From Gluconobacter sp. P1C6_b (GTDB lineage: Bacteria > Pseudomonadota > Alphaproteobacteria > Acetobacterales > Acetobacteraceae), in assembly GCF_018811945.1 (NCBI RefSeq), contig NZ_JACRVU010000003.1:1-64000 (forward strand): DNA of 64,000 nt. Direction: 5' to 3'. The notes under the pieces were generated by a model, which saw only the letters and a program-made list of their open reading frames with translations, ran no database searches and was not told where the DNA came from. Both the position numbers and the translations under genes were made by a program. Within the stretch, counting starts at the first letter, position 1. Every line of letters starts with the position of its first letter. Below, piece after piece: positions 43,696 to 52,428 of the stretch.

Positions 43696-44412
43696 TCAGA
43701 ACGTATCCTTTTCCCTGCGCAACCGCGCAAACGTCGCAACATCCGGCGCCAGCAGGAAGGGATTGGTCTTCCGCTCCACATCCAGACTCACCGGGAGCGT
43801 CGGCCGTCCCGCTTCCAGCAGTTGTTCGACTTCTGCCGCCCGCGCCTTCAGGGCTTCGTTGTCCGGATCAACATGGAGCGCGAAAGCCAGATTGGAGCGG
43901 GTATATTCATGCCCCGCGCAGACGAGCGTCCTATCCGGCAGACTGTCATAACGATGCAGACTGTCGAACAGTTCCTGTGCCGTCCCTTCCAGCAGCCGCC
44001 CGCATCCCAGACTGAACAGCACATCCCCGCAGAACAGCGCCGGAACCCCGGGCACGACATACGACACATGCCCCACCGCATGGCCCGGCGTGGACAGAAC
44101 CCGGATCTGCGCACTGCCCAGCGAGAAGCTGTCCCCGTCCTCGACGTCATGATCCAGCCGGGGCAGCCATTCCCTTTTCTGACGCGGTCCATACACTTTC
44201 GCGCCATAGCGCTCGCGCAGCGCGTCCGTACCCGCTGTATGATCGGCGTGATGATGGGTCAGCAGGATCATGTCGAGCCGCCCCTCCCCGATTTCGTCCA
44301 TGATTGGCCCCGCTTCACCGGGATCCACAACGGCGCGCTGACCCTCCATCGCGGTCAGCAGCCAGGCATAATTGTCGGAGAGAACCGGAATCGGCTTGAT
44401 ATCGAGTGGCAT
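43696..44412 (-). CDS. gloB: Hydroxyacylglutathione hydrolase (glyoxalase II)
   Basis: The 238-residue metallo-beta-lactamase-fold enzyme hydrolyses S-lactoylglutathione in methylglyoxal detoxification. 'LLTHHHADHTAGTDAL' (T52-H-H-H-A-D-H58) is the metal motif, and 'STPGHAVGHVSYV', 'FCGDVLFSLGCGRLLEGT' and 'VCAGHEYTRSNLAFAL' complete the glyoxalase II signature with C-terminal 'ERKTNPFL'. The start ATG 44412 has AAGGGGA seven bases upstream; a longer frame to 44496 crosses into the divergent gene. It is divergent from a methyltransferase, a common alphaproteobacterial pair. Confidence 0.94.
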   Translation of the reverse strand: MPLDIKPIPVLSDNYAWLLTAMEGQRAVVDPGEAGPIMDEIGEGRLDMILLTHHHADHTAGTDALRERYGAKVYGPRQKREWLPRLDHDVEDGDSFSLGSAQIRVLSTPGHAVGHVSYVVPGVPALFCGDVLFSLGCGRLLEGTAQELFDSLHRYDSLPDRTLVCAGHEYTRSNLAFALHVDPDNEALKARAAEVEQLLEAGRPTLPVSLDVERKTNPFLLAPDVATFARLRREKDTF

Positions 44413-44452
44413 GACTGTTCCCCTTGGAGTGTCCTGCTGATGAGGTAGCTGC

Positions 44453-45193
44453 ATGCTGACGTCCCTGGCCCGCATCCGTTCCGATGATGCCGCCACTTTC
44501 TATGAAAGCCGACAGGGCCAGCGCACGGCGCTGCTTCTCAACGGCCGCCTGCAGAACATCATGCCCCCCATGCGCGGCCGAAGGATCCTCGGAATAGGCT
44601 ATACAGCCCCCTATCTTCCGGAAAGTGCGGAATTTGCCGTTTCGGGCCGCCTCCTGCACCCGCAGACGCAGCGAACCACCCGCCCCACCCGAAGCCAGAC
44701 ACGGAACATCTCCTGGGCGGACTGCATCGTCAGCAGCGGACGCCTGCCCTTCGACGACCTTTCGATGAACGCCGTCCTCGTGGTCCACGGCCTCGAATTC
44801 ACCCGCTTCGCTCCGGACTTCCTCCGCGCCATCTGGCGCACCCTCAGCGATGACGGCATCCTGACGCTGGTCGTTCCCAACCGTTCCGGCTACTGGGCAC
44901 ACACGGACGCCACCCCTTTCGGTCACGGCATCCCCTACAGCAGCGGCCAGCTGACGCGCCTGCTCGATCAGGCCCTGTTCCGGATCGAACACCATTCCAC
45001 CGCCCTGATGACCCCACCCGCCGCACTGTCGGTGACGCATGGCCGCCTGATGGAACGGGCAGGCCGCACACTGCGCCTGCCCTGCGGCGGAGTGCATGTC
45101 GTCACGGCCCGCAAGAACGTCTATGCGGGAACGCCCCTGATCGACGAAAAACTGTGTGTCCCGCTCCCCCGACAGGTGGCCGAGCCCGCCTGA
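44453..45193 (+). CDS. SAM-dependent methyltransferase-like protein
   Basis: The 246-residue protein has a class I methyltransferase outline. '[13 protein letters not shown]' is motif I (G-x-G-Y in place of G-x-G-x-G), '[20 protein letters not shown]' is motif IV-like and '[41 protein letters not shown]' is the post-motif region. Homologues are usually found divergent from gloB in this order. The substrate is unknown. There is no signal peptide. Motif I departs from consensus, so SAM binding should not be taken for granted. Confidence 0.75.
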   Translation: MLTSLARIRSDDAATFYESRQGQRTALLLNGRLQNIMPPMRGRRILGIGYTAPYLPESAEFAVSGRLLHPQTQRTTRPTRSQTRNISWADCIVSSGRLPFDDLSMNAVLVVHGLEFTRFAPDFLRAIWRTLSDDGILTLVVPNRSGYWAHTDATPFGHGIPYSSGQLTRLLDQALFRIEHHSTALMTPPAALSVTHGRLMERAGRTLRLPCGGVHVVTARKNVYAGTPLIDEKLCVPLPRQVAEPA

Positions 45194-45282
45194 AGGCGGC
45201 AGACGCAGAAAACCTGCCCGAAAAACGCCTTCTTTGTGGCGAATTCTTGACCCTCCCGCCGTGTGCCGTAAGAGTGCGTTCC

Positions 45283-45960
45283 ATGTCGCTGATCCAGTCC
45301 TTCAAGCTTGTCCTGTCGCCGCCGCATCGCGCCGCGACTCCCTTCCTCCTCGCGGGTTCGCTCGTCGGGCTGCTCGGACGGGCCACGCCCTGGCGTCCCA
45401 CGCGCCTGCTGGGTAACGCCGGCATCGCTTTCACGGCGTTCTGCCTCTACTTCTTCCGCGACCCCAAGCGCGTCCCGCCACCCCGCACGGATCTGGTGCT
45501 GGCCTCCGCTGATGGCCGCGTTACGTCCGTCGCCCTCGTCACCCCGCCTGCCGCTCTTGAAATGGGCCATACCCCGGTCTGGCGCGTCTCGACGTTCCTG
45601 TCCGTGCTGAACGTCCACATCAACCGCATGCCAGCGGCCGGTGAAGTGACGAAGATTGCCTATCACGCTGGCAAATTCCTCAATGCCAGCCTCGACAAGG
45701 CCTCCGAACACAACGAGCGCAACGAACTGCGCCTGACGCTGCCGGACGGTCGCAATATCGGCGTTGTCCAGATCGCCGGGCTGATCGCACGCCGCATCCT
45801 GTGCTTTGTCGAAGAAGGTGACCGCGTGGAAGCCGGCGAGCGCTTCGGCCTGATCCGCTTCGGCTCGCGCACCGATGTCTACCTGCCACCCGGCGTTGAA
45901 CCCCTGGTTGTGGAAGGACAGACCATGGTTGGTGGCGAAACTGTCCTGGCGAAGCTCTGA
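45283..45960 (+). CDS. psd: Phosphatidylserine decarboxylase proenzyme
   Basis: The 225-residue membrane enzyme converts phosphatidylserine to phosphatidylethanolamine. It self-cleaves between Gly194 and Ser195 in '[15 protein letters not shown]', which creates the pyruvoyl cofactor; this short form is the alphaproteobacterial type. '[18 protein letters not shown]' and '[21 protein letters not shown]' are family-typical. I use ATG 45283; the frame extending to 45154 overlaps the methyltransferase gene. A TTGACC box at 45247..45252 suggests a promoter very close to the start. It is followed 14 bases later by pssA. Confidence 0.93.
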   Translation: MSLIQSFKLVLSPPHRAATPFLLAGSLVGLLGRATPWRPTRLLGNAGIAFTAFCLYFFRDPKRVPPPRTDLVLASADGRVTSVALVTPPAALEMGHTPVWRVSTFLSVLNVHINRMPAAGEVTKIAYHAGKFLNASLDKASEHNERNELRLTLPDGRNIGVVQIAGLIARRILCFVEEGDRVEAGERFGLIRFGSRTDVYLPPGVEPLVVEGQTMVGGETVLAKL

Positions 45961-45974
45961 GCCAGACACCGTTC

Positions 45975-46856
45975 ATGACCACACCGCCAACGGTTGAACC
46001 CATCCGCCCCGCCAAAAGACGCCGCATCCGACGCAGGCTCCGACGCATGGGGCGCAATCCCCGCACCCGCGTGCGGGGCCCGTCGTTCAACCGCCTCATC
46101 CCCAATATCATGACCATGCTCGGCCTCTGCGCCGGGCTTAGCGGCATGCGTTTCGCGCTCGAACACCAGTTCGAACCCGCGGCCGTGGCCCTGCTGATCG
46201 CCGCCTGCATCGATGGTCTGGACGGGCGGATCGCCCGCCTGCTCAAGGGCGCCACCCGCTTCGGCGCGGAATTCGACAGCCTGTCGGACTTCGTGTGCTT
46301 CGGTGTAGCACCCTCCTTCGTGCTGCTGATGTGGTCGCTCGAACATGCCGGACGATACTCGTTCGTCCCCTGCATCCTGTTCACGGTGTGCATGGCGCTG
46401 CGTCTCGCCCGCTTCAATGCGAGCCTCGATGACGACGACAAACCGGAATATTCCTACAGCTTCTTCACGGGCGTTCCCGCCCCTGCCGGAGCCGGGCTGG
46501 TGCTGTTCCCGGTCTTCCTTGGCCTTGAAGCCGACCGCCTTCATGCCGGGGGGCTGGCCGCCTTCGCCCGCCTGCCCATCGTCTCGGCCGTCTGCCTGAT
46601 CTTCACGGGGCTGCTTCTGGTCTCGACCCTGCCGGTCTGGTCCTTCAAGAATTTCAAGGTCCCGGCGCGTTACGTCCTGCCCCTCATGCTGGGAACAGGC
46701 CTCTACGCCGCTCTTCTGGTCGCGGACCCCTGGGGCGCCCTCGCGGGAGCCGGACTGCTCTATATTGCGATCCTGCCCTTCTCCCGCCGCTCCTATCACC
46801 GCCTGAAACAGGCAGCGGAAGAGATGTCGGAAACGGTGGAAGAAGAGCCCGCCTGA
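45975..46856 (+). CDS. pssA: CDP-diacylglycerol-serine O-phosphatidyltransferase
   Basis: The 293-residue integral membrane enzyme makes phosphatidylserine from CDP-diacylglycerol and serine, the substrate of psd upstream. The CDP-alcohol phosphotransferase motif is 'DGLDGRIARLLKGATRFGAEFDSLSD' with the D-G-x-x-A-R...G...D...D pattern. The N-terminal 40 residues are strongly basic (Arg-rich). About eight membrane helices follow. Psd and PssA in one operon give the whole PE branch. The gene ends just before a strong terminator. Confidence 0.94.
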   Translation: MTTPPTVEPIRPAKRRRIRRRLRRMGRNPRTRVRGPSFNRLIPNIMTMLGLCAGLSGMRFALEHQFEPAAVALLIAACIDGLDGRIARLLKGATRFGAEFDSLSDFVCFGVAPSFVLLMWSLEHAGRYSFVPCILFTVCMALRLARFNASLDDDDKPEYSYSFFTGVPAPAGAGLVLFPVFLGLEADRLHAGGLAAFARLPIVSAVCLIFTGLLLVSTLPVWSFKNFKVPARYVLPLMLGTGLYAALLVADPWGALAGAGLLYIAILPFSRRSYHRLKQAAEEMSETVEEEPA

Positions 46857-46873
46857 AGCAAAACAAGCCAACA

Positions 46874-46910
46874 AAAAAAAGGCCGCCCGGTTATCCAGGC
46901 GGCCTTTTTC
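46874..46910. terminator. Bidirectional Rho-independent terminator
   Basis: The stem AAAAAGGCCGCC (46877..46888) pairs with GGCGGCCTTTTT (46899..46910). It lies between convergent pssA and the ROK kinase. Confidence 0.92.
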
Positions 46911-46930
46911 ATATCCTGTATGTGACGGAC

Positions 46931-47866
46931 TTATTCCGTCACGTCCCACAGCCATGCCGCACCACGTACGCCGGAGCTGTCACCATGCTTGTTCCGCACG
47001 ATCGGCGTTGTGCAGACCGGCGTAATCACATGCTTGGCCAGAAGCGGCGGCACACGCTCATACAGCGTGTGCAGGTTGGACACGCCACCACCGAGAACGA
47101 TCACATCCGGGTCAAGAAAGTTGATGACCATCGCGCAGGCCCGGGCAAAACGCTCGGTATAACGGCCCAGAGCTGCGATCGCAGCCTGATCGCCATTGGC
47201 GGCCGCATCTTCGATCCCGGCCGTATTGCGATGACCCGGGCCCTTCCAGTCCGCCGCCAGTGCCGGACCGCACAGATAACGCTCCATGCAGCCCTTGTTC
47301 CCGCAGAAGCAGTCACGCGCGGGCATGTCTTCTTCCGTCGGCCAGGGCAGAGGCAGATGCCCCCACTCTCCTGCAATATGATGACGCCCTTCAAGAACGC
47401 GGCCGTTATTGACGATGCCCGCCCCCATGCCGGTCCCGATGATGACACCGAACACCGTCAGCATGCCCTTGGCCGCACCATCGGCCGCTTCGGACAGGGC
47501 AAAGCAGTTCGCGTCATTTTCCGTCCGGACCGGACGCGCCAGAGCGGATTCCAGATCCTGACCGAAAGGCTGGTTGTTCAGCCAGGTCGCATTGGCGTTC
47601 TTGATCAGACCGGTCTCAGGGGAGATCGATCCGGGGATGCCGATGCCCAACGTGGACGTATGCTGCCCGGCCGAAACGCGGTGGCTCGGCACCGCGCCCA
47701 GACGGCGGTCCACATCCGTCACCAGATCACGAATGGCCAGAACGGCTTCATTATAGATACCGGGATTGGGAATGCGTTCACGCAGGACGAGATCGCCCGA
47801 ACGATTCAGAACGGCAATTTCGATCTTCGTGCCACCAAGATCAATTCCAAGGCGATAATCAGCCAT
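46931..47866 (-). CDS. ROK-family sugar kinase (fructokinase-like)
   Basis: The 311-residue ROK kinase has 'LGIDLGGTKIEIAVL' (phosphate 1 motif), catalytic Asp118 in 'ENDANCFALSEA' and 'GVIIGTGMGAGIV'. The ROK zinc site is His170 ('GEWGHLPLP') with Cys186, Cys188 and Cys193 in 'CFCGNKGCMERY'. It phosphorylates a hexose or amino sugar with ATP in the cytosol. Fructose is the common substrate in Gluconobacter, but N-acetylglucosamine or glucose is possible. It is convergent with pssA and lies downstream of the hydrogenase-like cluster, separated from it by 165 bases. Confidence 0.9.
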   Translation of the reverse strand: MADYRLGIDLGGTKIEIAVLNRSGDLVLRERIPNPGIYNEAVLAIRDLVTDVDRRLGAVPSHRVSAGQHTSTLGIGIPGSISPETGLIKNANATWLNNQPFGQDLESALARPVRTENDANCFALSEAADGAAKGMLTVFGVIIGTGMGAGIVNNGRVLEGRHHIAGEWGHLPLPWPTEEDMPARDCFCGNKGCMERYLCGPALAADWKGPGHRNTAGIEDAAANGDQAAIAALGRYTERFARACAMVINFLDPDVIVLGGGVSNLHTLYERVPPLLAKHVITPVCTTPIVRNKHGDSSGVRGAAWLWDVTE

Positions 47867-48031
47867 CTCTAGCCCTGTGCTCTATACGGTGACCTGAAAG
47901 ACAGGCGACCGAACCTCATGGAAAACGCATCCAGTGCGTCCATCTGCTTTAACGCGAAACCGTGTCACGGCAAGCCGTCGGGGGACAAAACTTCGTTGTT
48001 TCAGGAAAATTCCGACACCCGGACAAACCGT

Positions 48032-48517
48032 TCAGACCTGCGCCAGTTCCTGCAAAGCCCGCAGAATATCGTCGGGCGACGGCGGACATCCCGCAATCGA
48101 ACGCCGCACCGGTGTCAGCGCCTTCAAGCCCCCCAGCGTCGCATAACCGGCCGGAAAAGGACCGCCATCCACCGCGCAGGCTCCTACAGCAATCAGGCTA
48201 CGGCCTGGCGGCATGGCCCGCCACACCCGGTCAACCATTTCGGCGCAGACGCGCGTCACCGCTCCAGTCAGCAGCAGCCAGTCCGCATCCGCCGGATCGC
48301 TCACACAGACAAAACCCGCCTGCTCCAGCGCGAACGCACTGCCATTGAGGGACTCGATCTCCATGAAGCATCCCTCGCAGCCACCGGTCTCAAGGACATA
48401 CAGCCCGATCGGACGCTCCCGCCGCGGAACTGCTCCTTCCGCAGACGGCCGCCCGCGCGTTGCATCCATGAAAGCGTAAAGCAGGCTCAGAGGCCCCGTC
48501 CGTTGCACAGTCTTCAC
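48032..48517 (-). CDS. Hydrogenase-4/complex I-like small subunit (HyfI/NuoB family)
   Basis: The 161-residue protein starts with GTG overlapping the stop of the large-subunit gene (GTGA). It keeps all four ligands of the proximal [4Fe-4S] cluster: Cys47 and Cys50 ('GGCEGCFMEIE'), Cys114 ('VGACAVDGGPF') and Cys144 ('IAGCPPSPDDIL'). This is the NuoB/HycG/HyfI pattern. The short length and lack of further cysteines match group 4 hydrogenase and NuoB-type subunits. It is the last gene in the leftward six-gene cluster. It should sit at the membrane arm junction with the large subunit and accept or donate one electron pair. Confidence 0.85.
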   Translation of the reverse strand: MKTVQRTGPLSLLYAFMDATRGRPSAEGAVPRRERPIGLYVLETGGCEGCFMEIESLNGSAFALEQAGFVCVSDPADADWLLLTGAVTRVCAEMVDRVWRAMPPGRSLIAVGACAVDGGPFPAGYATLGGLKALTPVRRSIAGCPPSPDDILRALQELAQV

Positions 48518-49953
48518 AGCGCAATCCCCGCCGGTGAAATCCCGATCGAGCCCAGAGCCGCCGGCACCCGGCTGACAGGATAGCCCCGCAGCATCGCGCC
48601 CAGAACCGGAAGAAGGGACACGCCCGGGTCCCGCACATGCAGACTCTCGATCCGCCCGTCTTTCAAGCGCACCCAGTACCACACGTCTCCGCGCGCGCCC
48701 TCGGCCACACCAATACCCTCATCCGTCCGGTCCGGCGCGGGCTCGTCGTCTTCCAGACCGATACTCCCCAGGATCCGCTCCAGCAGCTTCAGGGAGTCGC
48801 GGATTTCCGCAAGCCGCAGTCCTTCACGCGCCCGGGCATCCCCCTGGCTCGATCCTGTCGCCCGCAACGCTTCCAGCCGCATTCCGGCCTCCCGCCGCCG
48901 CATATCCATGCTGCGACCGCTCGCGCGCCCGGTCACGCCCCCCACGGCAAAGCGCTCCGCAAGCCGCACATCCAGAACCGCGAACCCGTCCAGACGCGGC
49001 GCAAAAACCCGGTGAAGTTCTTCCAGCGCCGCAAGACGGGGCTGCATCGCCGCATGAACGGCCTGAGCCAGTGGCACGATCTCAAGACCTTCGCGAAACC
49101 CGTCACAGGCCACCATATCCATCAGACGACGCGAAACCCCCTGCTCCGCACAGGCCCGCGCAATGGCTTCCCGCGCATGATCGCAATGCGTCGCGAACAG
49201 TTCCGCATCCACACCCCGCGCCGTCCGGGCCATATCGAACAGATGGAGCGACATCCGCTCGATCTCCAGCAGAAGCATCCAGACATCCCGGATCCCCGGT
49301 CCCGGAACCAGTCCACGCGCCTGCGCCACAGCCCTCGCAAAGGCCAGCGGATGCGCCACGAACCCACCCGCCGTCATCCGCGACACCAGCGGCATGGCCT
49401 CTTCCGGCGTCCGTCCCAGCAGGCGCGACATGACCCCGCGATGCGCCCCGCCTGCACAGACCTCCACACTCCGGACCTTGCCCTTCAGAACCTCGAAGGA
49501 CAGCTCCAGCGGTCCGCTTAGCCCCGTTTGCTCGGGACGCAGCAGATGGCGTCCCGCCAGCGGCCGCAATCCTCCCGCCGCCGGTCCCGGACGGGACGAC
49601 AGCGGCCAGGTGGACGTCCAGCCGCCCTCATCCAGCGCCGGCGCTCCGTTCCCGCGGGCATCCATCGCTTCCACGCCATACAGGTCATACGCCACGCGTT
49701 CGCCCCACTCGGCCCCCGCAAAACGCGAGGACGGCGCGAGATACCGCCGCTCTTCCACTGCCGTACTCGCCACAAGCGGGCGATCCCCTTCCAGCAGCAG
49801 CACATAGGCACGGGCATCATCCGCCCAACAGGATATCAGCGGCAGCGTCGTACCCGGCGCGGACAGCATCGCGCTCCACTGTTCGGCATCAAGATGATAA
49901 TGCGACAGCGCAACCCGCTCGCCGCTGCGGATCATCCGCCCCATACCGATCAT
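48514..49953 (-). CDS. Hydrogenase-4 large-subunit-like protein lacking NiFe cysteines (HyfG/NuoCD-type)
   Basis: The 479-residue protein fuses a NuoC-like N-terminus ('SRFAGAEWGERVAYDLYGVEAMD') to a NuoD/HyfG-like body. The segment 'SRMTAGGFVAHPLAFARAVA' aligns with the hydrogenase motif R-x-C-G-x-C-G-x-A-H; the two cysteines are Thr194 and Gly197 here. At the C-terminus 'RDPGVSLLPVLG' aligns with D-P-C-x-x-C: Gly444 and Leu447. Both nickel-binding pairs are therefore gone, so it cannot be a [NiFe] hydrogenase. The ATG 49953 overlaps the upstream stop. The subunit may instead form a quinone-like or other substrate cavity, as NuoD does. Confidence 0.85.
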   Translation of the reverse strand: MIGMGRMIRSGERVALSHYHLDAEQWSAMLSAPGTTLPLISCWADDARAYVLLLEGDRPLVASTAVEERRYLAPSSRFAGAEWGERVAYDLYGVEAMDARGNGAPALDEGGWTSTWPLSSRPGPAAGGLRPLAGRHLLRPEQTGLSGPLELSFEVLKGKVRSVEVCAGGAHRGVMSRLLGRTPEEAMPLVSRMTAGGFVAHPLAFARAVAQARGLVPGPGIRDVWMLLLEIERMSLHLFDMARTARGVDAELFATHCDHAREAIARACAEQGVSRRLMDMVACDGFREGLEIVPLAQAVHAAMQPRLAALEELHRVFAPRLDGFAVLDVRLAERFAVGGVTGRASGRSMDMRRREAGMRLEALRATGSSQGDARAREGLRLAEIRDSLKLLERILGSIGLEDDEPAPDRTDEGIGVAEGARGDVWYWVRLKDGRIESLHVRDPGVSLLPVLGAMLRGYPVSRVPAALGSIGISPAGIAL

Positions 49954-51041
49954 GGCCGCCACCCCGTCACCGGATGCCAGATCAGAAACAGCGGACCACA
50001 CAGCCCCCCCAGCAGCAGAACCGCCTGCATCACCGCCACCATGCCCCGCTCTCCCCGCGCAAACGCCGGCAGAAGCGTCCTGTGCCGCACAGACCACAAA
50101 GCAGGCAGCAGACACACCACCAGCAGAACAAGCTGCTCCGTTTCAAGCGAACGCCCGATCCCGACAAGTGCAGAGAACACCGGCCAGGGCGCAGCTCCGG
50201 CCGCGATCCCGTCCTCGCCATCAGCCGCCCCACGCAGATCCAGAACCGCAAGCCCGAGCGCCGCAAGCAGCAGCAGGACCAGCGCCGTGCCTTCCCCGGT
50301 CGCGGCCGCCAGGGCCCCCAGGGCAGACAGCATCGGCAGGGACATGTTCCGGCCCGAAGAGCGTGACGAGACGAGCATGATGATCGTCCCGAACCCCGCA
50401 ATCAGCATCAGCAGATGAACCAGTGGATACGCACTCAGCCGGAACATCAGCATGAGTGCCGAAAACCGCAGTCCTGTATCCATAAGTGCGGCCTCAGGCG
50501 CCGGAGCCGGCGACGGCCCAAGCCCCGCCACCATGCACAGCCCCACCGTCAGCAGCACCGCACCAAGCGACGACTGCTGCATCGGAAGAAGCGACGCCCC
50601 CAGAAGCCCCAGAACCACACCGCCCAGCCGGCTGCGCGCCATGTCCCAGACAACGAGCGCCCTGCGCGGCCCACGCCCCTCGCGCCAGGCCAGCAGAACC
50701 GTTCCCGCGCCACACAGGACCGTCACGGCAAAAGCCGAGTGAATGTTCAGTGCCAGAAGCGCACAGCCCGTCACCAGAAACGGCAGGATCCGCCCGGTCC
50801 GGTCCTGAGCCTGTGGCAGAAGCAGTGGAATGGCCGTCACGATACACGAACATGCCGCTGCCAGCGCATCCGTTCCCGGCATGAGCCAGACAGCCAGCGG
50901 CGTAATGACGAGCCCGGCCACGGCAAAGGTCTGACTGCTGGCGGACTGGCGGTTTTCCGGCGTCAGAAGGAGCAGAAACGCCGCCAGAAGCGGCCAGACC
51001 GTTACGGCAAACAGCGTTCCGACAGGAGCAAGCGGATGCAT
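49950..51041 (-). CDS. Reduced antiporter-like membrane subunit (HyfF/NuoN family)
   Basis: The 363-residue protein has about 11-12 hydrophobic segments. The part 'PAPEAALMDTGLRFSALMLMFRLSAYPLVHLLMLIAGFGTIIML' resembles the HyfF/NuoN region around the discontinuous helix (consensus with A-E-A-P...L-x-x-G). However, the P-L-H-x-W-L-P motif before it is reduced to 'AGLGPSP', and typical channel Lys residues are not evident. HyfF is normally over 500 residues. The start ATG 51041 overlaps the HyfE-like stop. Assignment is by weak motif and by position between HyfE-like and HyfG-like genes. Confidence 0.65.
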   Translation of the reverse strand: MHPLAPVGTLFAVTVWPLLAAFLLLLTPENRQSASSQTFAVAGLVITPLAVWLMPGTDALAAACSCIVTAIPLLLPQAQDRTGRILPFLVTGCALLALNIHSAFAVTVLCGAGTVLLAWREGRGPRRALVVWDMARSRLGGVVLGLLGASLLPMQQSSLGAVLLTVGLCMVAGLGPSPAPAPEAALMDTGLRFSALMLMFRLSAYPLVHLLMLIAGFGTIIMLVSSRSSGRNMSLPMLSALGALAAATGEGTALVLLLLAALGLAVLDLRGAADGEDGIAAGAAPWPVFSALVGIGRSLETEQLVLLVVCLLPALWSVRHRTLLPAFARGERGMVAVMQAVLLLGGLCGPLFLIWHPVTGWRP

Positions 51042-51562
51042 CACACGTCCTCCACCCTGCGCCACGCCAGACGCGGCAGAAGCGTCACACCCAGCGCCCC
51101 CAGAACACCCCACAGGCTCAGCGCCGCCGCAAAAAGCGGCCATGAATGCAGCACGCAGGCCACGACAACCAGCCCGTCCGCAGCCCGCAGAAGCCCGGTG
51201 AACTGAACCAGCGGCGTCCCCCACGCAGCACCGCAAAGACCGCCCAGAACCGCTCCGGCCCCCAGAACAGGCGCAAGCCCCAGACCCGCACCGGACAGCC
51301 CGAGCGCAAGCAGCAGCACAAGCGTCCCGACAACCGGCAGAACAGCGGCCCGGTCCGGCGCTTCAGGCGCAAACCGCCGCAGCCAGGCCCAGGCCAGCAC
51401 ATTCAGCCCGACCAGCGCCGCGGACGTCAGAAGCGCCATCAGCCCCGAACAGACCGTCGCCCCCGCGAAAGCACAGACCGCCCCGTAAAGCGGTAGCCCC
51501 CTCCCGTCCTTGCCCAGCCCCGCCAGCGCCAGAAGCAGCAGTAATCCAAACCCGACGATCAT
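51041..51562 (-). CDS. HyfE-like membrane subunit
   Basis: The 173-residue protein has about six hydrophobic spans and almost no charged residues outside 'RRFAPEAPDR'. The order, length class and composition fit HyfE (about 216 residues), an Mrp/NuoK-related component. 'LAPVLGAGAVLGGLCGAAWGTPLVQFTGLLRAADGLVVVA' is the most conserved-looking segment. The start ATG 51562 overlaps the upstream stop by four bases. It is named mainly from its place between HyfC-like and HyfF-like genes. Confidence 0.6.
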   Translation of the reverse strand: MIVGFGLLLLLALAGLGKDGRGLPLYGAVCAFAGATVCSGLMALLTSAALVGLNVLAWAWLRRFAPEAPDRAAVLPVVGTLVLLLALGLSGAGLGLAPVLGAGAVLGGLCGAAWGTPLVQFTGLLRAADGLVVVACVLHSWPLFAAALSLWGVLGALGVTLLPRLAWRRVEDV

Positions 51563-52428
51563 GTGCCGAACCTCCCCGCCAAAGCCAGAAGAAGCGCCAC
51601 CCCCGCAAACAGCGCCGTCAGCCGGGCACTCCGCTCCTGCGCCGTCAGACGCAGCCCGACCGCCACCGCGACCGTCAACACCAGCCGTCCGCCCAGCGCC
51701 AGCAACCCAAGCCACCAGCCCTGCACGCCACCCTGCACCAGCCCCACACTCACCGGCAGCGCCAGATCCGCCAGTAGCAGCAGCCAGCCGCAGTTGAGCA
51801 CATCGGCAATACTGCGCGTGGCCTCACGTTCATGACGGTCCCGAAGTCCGGACAGCATCAGCGTCACGTCGTCCGAGCGCAAAGGCGGACATGCAATCCC
51901 GAGCGCCAGCGCACAGGCCGCCAGCGCCCCTTCCAGACCCGGCTCAGGCTCGATATGCAGCATTGCGCACAGACCGGACAGACCGTCCGTCCCCGGTGCG
52001 GCCAAAGCAATCAGGGCCTCGGTCAGACACAGGAGCAGAACTGCTGGCACCAGACGCGCCCCTTCGCCCTGCACCAGACCCGGCCCCAGAAATCCGCGTC
52101 CCAACAGCACGACCAGCCCGATAACAAGCGGATCAGCCAGTGACGATAAAACGGACCCGGTCGTGACTGCGGGCAGACACACAAGCGTCAGCACACCTGC
52201 CGTGAGGGCCAGCGCCGGACGTCCGCCCAGCGGAGCCTGCAACAGCGCTCTCCAGAAACGCATCGCCTGCAACAAACGGAACCGTACTGTCCCGACCGAC
52301 CGCCCCGCCAGCCAGAACGGCAGGCTGTCCAGACACCAGCCCATCACCGGCGCCAGAACGAGAAGCAAGCCCAGCTGAAACAGCGCTTCCAGCACGGACA
52401 GCAGAATCAACCCGATCTCATGCCCCAT
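51559..52428 (-). CDS. HyfC/NuoH-like membrane subunit
   Basis: The 289-residue protein has about eight spans, fitting HycD/HyfC (about 310-320 residues). 'LLVLAPVMGWCLDSLPFWLAGRSVGTVRFRLLQAMRFWRALL' resembles the N-terminal P-L-x-G...R-R-G-P-x-x-x-Q-x-x-x-D-x-x-K-L motif, and 'PPLRSDDVTLMLSGLRDRHEREATRSIADVLNCGWLLLLADLALPV' the region after P-x-D-x-P-x-T-H-L-E-L. Several glutamates normally seen in the latter are missing (the H-L-E-L part reads T-L-M-L). The stop of the upstream gene and its ATG share one base (TGATG). Confidence 0.68.
   Translation of the reverse strand: MGHEIGLILLSVLEALFQLGLLLVLAPVMGWCLDSLPFWLAGRSVGTVRFRLLQAMRFWRALLQAPLGGRPALALTAGVLTLVCLPAVTTGSVLSSLADPLVIGLVVLLGRGFLGPGLVQGEGARLVPAVLLLCLTEALIALAAPGTDGLSGLCAMLHIEPEPGLEGALAACALALGIACPPLRSDDVTLMLSGLRDRHEREATRSIADVLNCGWLLLLADLALPVSVGLVQGGVQGWWLGLLALGGRLVLTVAVAVGLRLTAQERSARLTALFAGVALLLALAGRFGT

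Noticed and set aside
47918-49521. Rightward open frames of 221 and 294 codons antisense to the HyfI- and HyfG-like genes
   Set aside because: They are Arg/Pro/His-rich compositional shadows; the leftward genes carry recognisable motifs and coupled starts.
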